Shown one piece after another: positions 1 to 4,513 of a stretch of DNA of 5,841 bases. The stretch comes from Oxalobacteraceae bacterium (GTDB lineage Bacteria > Pseudomonadota > Gammaproteobacteria > Burkholderiales > Burkholderiaceae_D). Every line of letters starts with the position of its first letter. Positions within the stretch are counted from its first letter, which is position 1. The notes below the pieces were generated by a model. It was not told where the DNA came from. It did not search any database and worked only from the letters and a program-made list of their open reading frames with translations. Both the position numbers and the translations under genes were made by a program. The DNA lies in assembly GCA_027485535.1 (NCBI GenBank), contig JAIXQV010000027.1, forward strand, positions 1 to 5,841. The letters run 5' to 3'.

Positions 1-201
1 CAGCGGTATACCGCGACCCAGTTTGCACTCTTCACCAGTCTGGCCGCTGTGCCGCGTACTTTTTTCAATGCGCTTACTGGCTTCATGGTGGCGCAGACCG
101 GTTGGTTTGTTTTTTTCCTGATCTGTTTCGCGTTGGCGATACCTGGCATGTTGCTGTTGCCTAAGATAGCGCCGTGGAATGAGAGACCGCGCGAAGCATA
201 A
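1..201 (+). CDS. ampG: AmpG-like muropeptide permease, C-terminal fragment (5' end outside window)
   Basis: Reading frame 1 is open from the first base to a TAA at 199-201 and encodes the last 66 residues of a membrane protein. The segment begins QRYTATQFALFTSL, followed by AVPRTF, a GFMVAQTGWFVFF stretch and a hydrophobic helix ending in PGMLLLP, then a short polar tail. This order (S/TATQFAL, then G..V...GW..FF, then PG.LLL) matches the region near the last core helices of AmpG, the major facilitator superfamily permease that brings anhydro-muropeptides from the periplasm into the cytoplasm for cell-wall recycling and, in some species, beta-lactamase induction. The protein stops soon after this helix, as I recall for shorter AmpG forms; E. 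coli AmpG runs on with extra helices. The N-terminal 80-85% lies left of the window. The family call is fairly strong, but another AmpG-type MFS transporter with a different substrate remains possible. Confidence 0.78.
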   Translation, partial: QRYTATQFALFTSLAAVPRTFFNALTGFMVAQTGWFVFFLICFALAIPGMLLLPKIAPWNERPREA

Positions 202-209
202 AACGCTTC
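193..209 (+). other. Small hairpin between ampG stop and SpmAB start
   Basis: GAAGC at 193-197 and GCTTC at 205-209 form a perfect 5-bp inverted repeat around a 7-base loop. The loop contains the ampG TAA stop, and the stem ends two bases before the ATG at 211. No T-tract follows, so it is not an intrinsic terminator. If it forms in mRNA it could cover the initiation region of the next gene until ribosomes finishing ampG open it. The stem is short and may be chance. Confidence 0.3.
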
Positions 210-210
210 C

Positions 211-1437
211 ATGCTCAATCTGCTCTGGCTGGGATTTTTCGTCGCTGCTGCGCTGAGTGCGCTGTGGCACACGCTGGCCGGTGATATCGCGGTGTATTCG
301 GCGATGGTCGATAGCTTGTTCGCCATGGCGAAGCTATCGGTTGAGGTGATGCTGCTGCTATTCGGCACGCTGAGCTTGTGGCTGGGCTTTCTAAAAATCG
401 CTGAAAAAGCGATGCTGGTGCAAACCCTTGCGCGCTGGTTGTCGCCCTTATTTGCGCGGCTGATGCCGGGCGTACCCGTTGGGCATCCTGCGCTTGGGTT
501 GATTACGCTGAACTTCACTGCTAATGCGCTCGGCCTCGACAACGCAGCTACGCCAATTGGCTTAAAGGCCATGCGTGAGCTGCAAACCTTGAATCCACAG
601 CCCGAGGTAGCAAGTGATGCGCAAATTCTTTTTCTGGTGCTGAATGCGTCATCGCTCACGCTACTACCAGTCACGATCTTCATGTATCGCGCGCAGCAAG
701 GTGCGCCAGACCCTACTTTAGTTTTCTTGCCCATTCTGCTGGCCACAGCTGCCTCGACATTGACGGGCTTTTTGTCAGTGGCTTTCATGCAGCGACTGCG
801 CTTGCGCGATCCTGTCGTACTCGCCTGGATGTTAGGCACGGCGCTGCTGCTCGGTGGTGGTATTGCATTCCTGTCGACGCTTTCAGTGGCAGCCATCGCC
901 TCACTCTCTTCTACACTCGGTAATGCATTGCTGTTCGGTCTGGTGCTGTTGTTTGTTGTGCTGGGCGCCCTGCGCGGCGTTGCCGTCTTCGAAGCGTTTG
1001 TCGAAGGCGCGCGCGAAGGTTTTGAGGTGGCAAAAAATCTACTGCCGTATTTGGTGGCGATGCTGTGCGCAGTCGGCATTCTGCGCGCATCAGGCGCGCT
1101 AGATAGCTTATTGACCGGTATTCGATATCTCGCCGAGTGGATGACTTGGGATACGCGTTTTGTTGATGCGCTGCCGGTTGCCTTGGTCAAGCCCTTCTCT
1201 GGCAGTGCTGCACGCGCCATGATGATCGAGACCATGAGCGCACATGGCGTAGATAGCTTCCCGGCCCTACTCGCCGCCACCATGCAAGGCAGCACCGAGA
1301 CCACGTTTTATGTACTGGCAGTTTACTTTGGCGCGGTTGGTATACAGCGCGCACGCTATGCAGTCGCCTGCGCGCTACTGGCAGATTTTGCGGGGGTAGT
1401 TGCCTCGATTGCTGTGTGCTACTGGTTCTTTGGCTGA
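211..1437 (+). CDS. Fused SpmA-SpmB-type membrane protein (nucleoside-recognition/Gate domains)
   Basis: This 408-residue, strongly hydrophobic protein carries two tandem halves. Residues 1 to about 200 resemble SpmA: an N-terminal helix (1-20), LWLGFLKIAEKA (56-67), HPALG (92-96) and the signature NFTANALGLDNAATPIGLKA (101-120). Residues about 230-408 resemble SpmB: KPFSGSAARAMMIETM (327-342) and TMQGSTETTFYVLAVYFGA (357-375), with a closing helix (about 385-407). Bacillus makes SpmA and SpmB as separate proteins of roughly 180-200 residues that affect spore core dehydration; fused forms occur in Gram-negative bacteria that make no spores, where the role is unknown to me. Gate domains are linked to solute transport, so an inner-membrane transporter or channel is the best inference. 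The ATG at 211 is 9 bp after the ampG stop and fits the SpmA N-terminus, but no clear Shine-Dalgarno precedes it, suggesting coupling to ampG. The TGA directly abuts the xth stop. Confidence 0.88.
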   Translation: MLNLLWLGFFVAAALSALWHTLAGDIAVYSAMVDSLFAMAKLSVEVMLLLFGTLSLWLGFLKIAEKAMLVQTLARWLSPLFARLMPGVPVGHPALGLITLNFTANALGLDNAATPIGLKAMRELQTLNPQPEVASDAQILFLVLNASSLTLLPVTIFMYRAQQGAPDPTLVFLPILLATAASTLTGFLSVAFMQRLRLRDPVVLAWMLGTALLLGGGIAFLSTLSVAAIASLSSTLGNALLFGLVLLFVVLGALRGVAVFEAFVEGAREGFEVAKNLLPYLVAMLCAVGILRASGALDSLLTGIRYLAEWMTWDTRFVDALPVALVKPFSGSAARAMMIETMSAHGVDSFPALLAATMQGSTETTFYVLAVYFGAVGIQRARYAVACALLADFAGVVASIAVCYWFFG

Positions 1438-1440
1438 TCA
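1435..1440. other. TGATCA palindrome holding both convergent stop codons
   Basis: The + strand TGA at 1435-1437 ends the SpmAB gene. The next three bases, TCA at 1438-1440, are the TGA stop of xth read on the - strand. The two genes therefore meet tail to tail with zero bases between or shared, and each transcript must run into the other gene before it can end. Confidence 0.95.
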
Positions 1441-2217
1441 GGCAGGAAAATCATAAACAATCGATAGCGGTGCATGGTCCGAGAACCGCTCTTCCTTGTA
1501 TACCGCCGCCGACGTCGAGCTTGATGCGATCGCTGGTGTGGCGACGTGATAGTCAATACGCCATCCGACATTATTGGCCCAAGCTTGTCCGCGATTACTC
1601 CACCAGGTATAGGCCTCGCCAGTAGTGTCTGGATGCAGTTGTCGGTACACGTCGCACCAGCCCAGCTCGTCGAATAGCTTCGTCATCCATGCTCGCTCTT
1701 CCGGCAGGAAGCCAGAATTTTTTTGGTTGCTCTTCCAGTTTTTCAGATCGATTTCTTTGTGCGCGATGTTCCAGTCACCGCAGATCACGATCTCACGTCC
1801 GGATTGTCGTAGAGATTCCAGATGCGGCAAGAATGCATCCATGAAGCGAAACTTCGCAAGTTGTCGCTCATCGCTCGATGAACCAGAAGGGCTATACAGA
1901 GAAATCACCGACAGCTGGTCGAAGTCGCACTGTACATAGCGCCCTTCAGCGTCGAACTCTTCGTTGCCGAAGCCGATGGTCACCTTGCTCGGTTTCATGC
2001 GGCTATAGACGCCGGTGCCGGAATAGCCTTTTTTCTCTGCGTAGTGGAAGTGACCATGAAATCCATGGGGCGCCAAAAACTCAGGCGTCATATCGGCTTG
2101 CTGCGCTTTCAACTCTTGTACGCAAACGAAGTCCGCATTTTGTTGCGCCATCCAGTCGAAAAAATTTTTCTTGGCGGCCGAGCGGATGCCGTTGAGATTA
2201 GCGGAGATAATTTTCAT
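1438..2217 (-). CDS. xth: Exodeoxyribonuclease III (AP endonuclease, Xth family)
   Basis: This 259-residue protein has the full exonuclease III / class II AP endonuclease fold (endonuclease/exonuclease/phosphatase family). Such enzymes cut DNA 5' of abasic sites and have 3'-5' exonuclease and 3'-phosphatase activity in base excision repair, using Mg2+. Visible motifs: SANLNGIRSA (5-14, with metal-site N7), VQELKAQ (33-39, metal-binding E35), LYSPSG (107-112, active-site Y108), CGDWNIAH (146-153, catalytic D148 and N150), WWSNRGQAW (205-213), NVGWRIDYH (216-224) and FSDHAPL (245-251, catalytic pair D247/H248). The length is close to the 268 residues of E. coli ExoIII, and no key residue is missing. 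The ATG at 2215-2217 gives the canonical MKIISANLNG start, and an in-frame TGA lies five codons upstream at 2233-2235. No recognisable Shine-Dalgarno precedes the start. The gene is divergent from pyrE and convergent with SpmAB; no operon partner is visible. Confidence 0.97.
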   Translation of the reverse strand: MKIISANLNGIRSAAKKNFFDWMAQQNADFVCVQELKAQQADMTPEFLAPHGFHGHFHYAEKKGYSGTGVYSRMKPSKVTIGFGNEEFDAEGRYVQCDFDQLSVISLYSPSGSSSDERQLAKFRFMDAFLPHLESLRQSGREIVICGDWNIAHKEIDLKNWKSNQKNSGFLPEERAWMTKLFDELGWCDVYRQLHPDTTGEAYTWWSNRGQAWANNVGWRIDYHVATPAIASSSTSAAVYKEERFSDHAPLSIVYDFPA

Positions 2218-2226
2218 CAGTTCGAC

Positions 2227-2232
2227 TTTGTA
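2227..2232 (-). promoter_or_regulatory. Candidate extended -10 box for xth
   Basis: On the - strand TACAAA (4 of 6 to TATAAT) is preceded by TG plus one base, an extended -10 pattern. The -35 region at the expected distance is poor. If used, transcription would start within a few bases of the xth ATG at 2217, giving an almost leaderless mRNA. This is a weak call from sequence alone; the promoter may lie further upstream, toward pyrE. Confidence 0.25.
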
Positions 2233-2285
2233 TCAAATACATAACTTCGCAGAATGGCGCGGGAAGAAAGGGTATCGGGGCAGGC

Positions 2286-2291
2286 TACAAT
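2286..2291 (+). promoter_or_regulatory. Candidate -10 box for pyrE
   Basis: TACAAT matches the sigma-70 -10 consensus at 5 of 6 positions and lies 66 bp before the pyrE ATG. The bases where a -35 box should lie (around 2263-2268, GAAGAA) match poorly. If active, the start site would fall near 2297-2300, so the 13-bp repeats at 2296-2347 would form most of the pyrE 5' leader. Confidence 0.35.
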
Positions 2292-2295
2292 AATC

Positions 2296-2347
2296 AGCCT
2301 AAGTTATTAGCTTAATCTACCAGCTTAATTCATCAGCGTAATTCATC
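2296..2347 (+). repeat. Four tandem 13-bp imperfect repeats upstream of pyrE
   Basis: Four consecutive 13-mers run without gaps: AGCCTAAGTTATT (2296-2308), AGCTTAATCTACC (2309-2321), AGCTTAATTCATC (2322-2334) and AGCGTAATTCATC (2335-2347). Copies 3 and 4 differ at one base, copies 2 and 3 at three, and copies 1 and 3 at four. AGC opens every unit and a TAA follows at positions 5-7. The array ends 10 bp before the pyrE ATG, just before the GAG that probably serves as Shine-Dalgarno. It may be a product of replication slippage or a set of regularly spaced protein or RNA sites; the sequence alone does not decide. Confidence 0.8.
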
Positions 2348-2357
2348 GAGCAAATTT

Positions 2358-3023
2358 ATGAGCCAGCTTCGTCAGCAGTTTATCGAGTTTTCTGTCAATG
2401 CCGGCGTGCTTCGTTTTGGCGAGTTTGTCACCAAGGCGGGACGCCACTCACCGTATTTCTTTAACGCGGGCTTGTTCAATGACGGTGCGCGCCTTGGCAA
2501 GCTTGCCGAGTTTTATGCGCAGACGCTTATCGACTCGGGTGTCGGGTTCGACATGCTATTCGGCCCCGCCTACAAGGGCATTACACTGGCATCGGCCACC
2601 GCGGTCGCGCTGGCTGCAAAAGGTCGTAATGTGCCGTTTGCTTATAACCGCAAGGAAGCGAAAGATCATGGTGAAGGTGGCACCATTGTCGGCGCCAAGC
2701 TCGAAGGCCGCGTGGTGATTATCGATGACGTCATCTCCGCCGGCACTTCGGTGCGCGAGTCGGTGCAGTTGATCCGCGACCATGGCGCGATACCGTGCGC
2801 GGTACTGATTGCGCTCGACCGCATGGAGAAAAGCGGCGCCGAGGGCGCGCTGTCACAGCTGTCGGCGGTGCAGGAAGTCGAGCAAAGTTACGGCATGCCG
2901 GTGATTCCGATTGCGAACCTGAACGATTTATTCGCGTATCTGTCAGGACCCGGCGCTAGCGCCGAGCTGGCGCAGTTCAAGCCGGCGGTGGCGGCGTATC
3001 GCGAGCGCTACGGCGTTGCGTAG
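2358..3023 (+). CDS. pyrE: Orotate phosphoribosyltransferase
   Basis: This 221-residue cytoplasmic enzyme joins orotate to PRPP to give orotidine 5'-phosphate and pyrophosphate, the fifth step of de novo pyrimidine synthesis. The N-terminal part has GEFVTKAGRHSPYFFNAGLF (21-40), with K26 in the usual orotate/PRPP-contacting position, then FGPAYKGI (68-75). The mobile catalytic loop is RKEAKDHGEGG (98-108), with K99, K102 and H104. The PRPP-binding signature VVIIDDVISAGTS spans 119-131, with the paired aspartates D123 and D124. The length is close to the roughly 213 residues of the E. coli enzyme. The ATG at 2358 is preceded by GAG at 2348-2350, seven bases upstream, a modest Shine-Dalgarno. 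The gene stands alone on its strand: divergent from xth and convergent with gatB, 16 bp from its stop. No attenuator hairpin with a U-tract was seen in the leader. Confidence 0.97.
   Translation: MSQLRQQFIEFSVNAGVLRFGEFVTKAGRHSPYFFNAGLFNDGARLGKLAEFYAQTLIDSGVGFDMLFGPAYKGITLASATAVALAAKGRNVPFAYNRKEAKDHGEGGTIVGAKLEGRVVIIDDVISAGTSVRESVQLIRDHGAIPCAVLIALDRMEKSGAEGALSQLSAVQEVEQSYGMPVIPIANLNDLFAYLSGPGASAELAQFKPAVAAYRERYGVA
2951..2964. repeat. 14-bp perfect palindrome inside pyrE
   Basis: CGGCGCTAGCGCCG reads the same on both strands and lies in the 3' part of pyrE, in a Gly/Ala/Ser-rich stretch (codons for PGASAE). Symmetry stops at the next base on each side. It could fold as a small hairpin in single-stranded nucleic acid but has no T-tract and sits about 60 bp before the stop. 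It may merely reflect GC-rich codons. Confidence 0.45.
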
Positions 3024-3039
3024 GCGATAGTCTCGTTAT

Positions 3040-4497
3040 TCAGCCGAGTTTTTTCTTCAGCAGCTCGGTTAGCTGCGCAGGATTCGCCTTGCCTTTGCTT
3101 GCCTTCATTGCCTGACCAATGAGTGCGTTGAAGGCTTTCTCTTTACCTGCCTTATATTCCTCAACGGATTTTGCGTTGGCAGCGAGTACCTCGTCGACGA
3201 TCTTCTCCAGCGCTCCAGTATCCGAGATCTGTTTCAGGCCTTTCGACTCGATGATCTCGTCGGCCAGCGCGGCTGACGACGATTTCGCTTCCCACATTGC
3301 GCCGAATACTTCTTTCGCGATTTTGTTCGAAATCGTGCCGTCCGCAATACGCTTCAACAGTAGCGACAGCTGCTCGGCGCTCACCGGTGATGCGGCAATA
3401 TCGATACCTTCGCGGTTGAGCGTGGACGATACATCGCCCATCAGCCAGTTCGCCGCTGGCTTTGCCTGATCCTTACCTGTTGCAGCGACCACTGCTTCGA
3501 AATAGGCGGCCATCGCTTTCGACTGCGTCAGCACCATGGCGTCATATTCGGACAGTTGGTAATCATTGACGAAACGATCACGCATCGCACCTGGCAGTTC
3601 CGGCAGCGATGCTCTCACGCGGTCTATCCATTCTTGCGCGATCATCAGCGGCGGTAAATCCGGATCGGGGAAGTAGCGATAGTCCATCGCATCTTCTTTG
3701 CTACGCATCGAGCGGGTTTCTTTTTTGTCTGGATCGTACAGGCGGGTTTCCTGAACCACACTGCCGCCATCCTCGATTAGCTCGATCTGACGACGCACCT
3801 CATAGTTGATGGCCTCTTCCAGAAAGCGGAACGAGTTCAGGTTTTTGATCTCACAGCGAGTGCCATATTCTTTTTGTCCGACCGGACGCACCGAGACGTT
3901 GGCATCACAGCGGAACGAGCCTTCCTGCATATTGCCGTCACAGACGCCCAGCCACACTACCAATGAATGCAGTGCTTTGGCGTAGGCGACCGCCTCGCCG
4001 GCGCTGCGCATGTCGGGTTCGGTGACAATCTCGAGTAGTGGCGTGCCGGCACGGTTCAAGTCAATCCCGGTCATGCCGTGATAGTCCTCATGCAGCGACT
4101 TGCCCGCATCTTCTTCAAGATGAGCGCGGGTCAGATGTACGGTTTTTACTTCCGACTTGCCATCTTTCTCCAGAACGAAACTGATGGTTCCGCCCTGTAC
4201 AACCGGTATCTCGTACTGGCTAATCTGGTAGCCCTTGGGAAGATCAGGGTAGAAATAATTTTTGCGCGCGAAGATGGAGCGCGGCGCGATATGGGCGCCG
4301 ATCGCGAGACCAAATTGAATCGCGCGCTCGACAGCGCCTTTGTTCAATACGGGCAGCACGCCCGGTAGCGCTAAATCGACCGGACACGCTTGGGTATTCG
4401 GTTCCGCACCGAAGGCAGTTGGCGCGCCGCTAAAAATTTTTGATTCGGTAGTGAGCTGCGCGTGCGTCTCAAGACCGATCACGACTTCCCATTGCAT
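3040..4497 (-). CDS. gatB: Asp-tRNA(Asn)/Glu-tRNA(Gln) amidotransferase subunit B
   Basis: GatB is the tRNA-binding and kinase subunit of GatCAB, which activates Glu-tRNA(Gln) or Asp-tRNA(Asn) with ATP and amidates it using ammonia passed from GatA. With the start chosen here the protein has 485 residues. Motifs: IGLETH (7-12, kinase metal site H12), NTQACPVDLALPG (34-46), KNYFYPDLPKGYQISQYE (79-96), HLEEDAGKS (126-134), DLNRAGTPLLEIVTEPD (146-162), RCDANVSV (196-203), KNLNSF (218-223) and DYRYFPDPDLPP (272-283). The helical and YqeY-like tail includes ANWLMGDV (349-356) and the lysine-rich end KANPAQLTELLKKKLG. The start is ambiguous: TTG at 4506, ATG at 4503 and ATG at 4497 are in frame. 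AAAAGGA at 4507-4513 gives 0, 3 and 9 bases of spacing respectively, so only 4497 is well placed, and MQWEVVIGLETH fits the family. gatA ends 15 bp upstream, so the two are almost certainly co-transcribed. Confidence 0.96.
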   Translation of the reverse strand: MQWEVVIGLETHAQLTTESKIFSGAPTAFGAEPNTQACPVDLALPGVLPVLNKGAVERAIQFGLAIGAHIAPRSIFARKNYFYPDLPKGYQISQYEIPVVQGGTISFVLEKDGKSEVKTVHLTRAHLEEDAGKSLHEDYHGMTGIDLNRAGTPLLEIVTEPDMRSAGEAVAYAKALHSLVVWLGVCDGNMQEGSFRCDANVSVRPVGQKEYGTRCEIKNLNSFRFLEEAINYEVRRQIELIEDGGSVVQETRLYDPDKKETRSMRSKEDAMDYRYFPDPDLPPLMIAQEWIDRVRASLPELPGAMRDRFVNDYQLSEYDAMVLTQSKAMAAYFEAVVAATGKDQAKPAANWLMGDVSSTLNREGIDIAASPVSAEQLSLLLKRIADGTISNKIAKEVFGAMWEAKSSSAALADEIIESKGLKQISDTGALEKIVDEVLAANAKSVEEYKAGKEKAFNALIGQAMKASKGKANPAQLTELLKKKLG

Positions 4498-4506
4498 GAT
4501 CATCAA

Positions 4507-4513
4507 TCCTTTT
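4507..4513 (-). promoter_or_regulatory. Shine-Dalgarno of gatB, overlapping the end of gatA
   Basis: On the - strand AAAAGGA follows immediately from the gatA TGA (4515-4513), sharing its final A. It sits 9 bases before the ATG at 4495-4497 but only 3 before the ATG at 4501-4503, which favours the downstream ATG as the gatB start. A ribosome ending gatA would be parked on this site, a usual arrangement for translational coupling of two subunits made in equal amounts. Confidence 0.75.

Larger units (their letters stand above)
2218..2357. promoter_or_regulatory. Divergent xth/pyrE control region
   Basis: This 140-bp stretch separates the two divergent start codons and is more AT-rich than the flanking genes. 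It must hold the promoters of both genes. It contains a weak extended -10 for xth, a -10-like TACAAT for pyrE, a small inverted repeat (GTAT-CAA-ATAC, 2230-2240) and the 13-bp tandem repeats at 2296-2347. I saw no open reading frame with a credible start and no tRNA or terminator structure in it. Confidence 0.7.

Noticed and set aside
1718..1724. Run of seven A on the - strand in xth reading CAA AAA AAT
   Set aside because: The frame stays open and conserved on both sides, so there is no sign of a sequencing frameshift or of programmed slippage.
2230..2240. GTAT-CAA-ATAC inverted repeat as an operator
   Set aside because: Four-base arms are too short to call an operator without conservation data; it is noted only as part of the control region.
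1878..2244. Overlapping + strand open frames opposite the 5' half of xth
   Set aside because: Both are antisense to intact xth, overlap each other, and give Arg/Ser/Cys-rich sequence typical of shadow frames.
3119..3469. 116-codon open frame on the + strand opposite gatB
   Set aside because: It lies wholly antisense to a well-conserved gene, has no recognisable domain or clear ribosome site, and its composition is what reverse-reading gatB codons would give.
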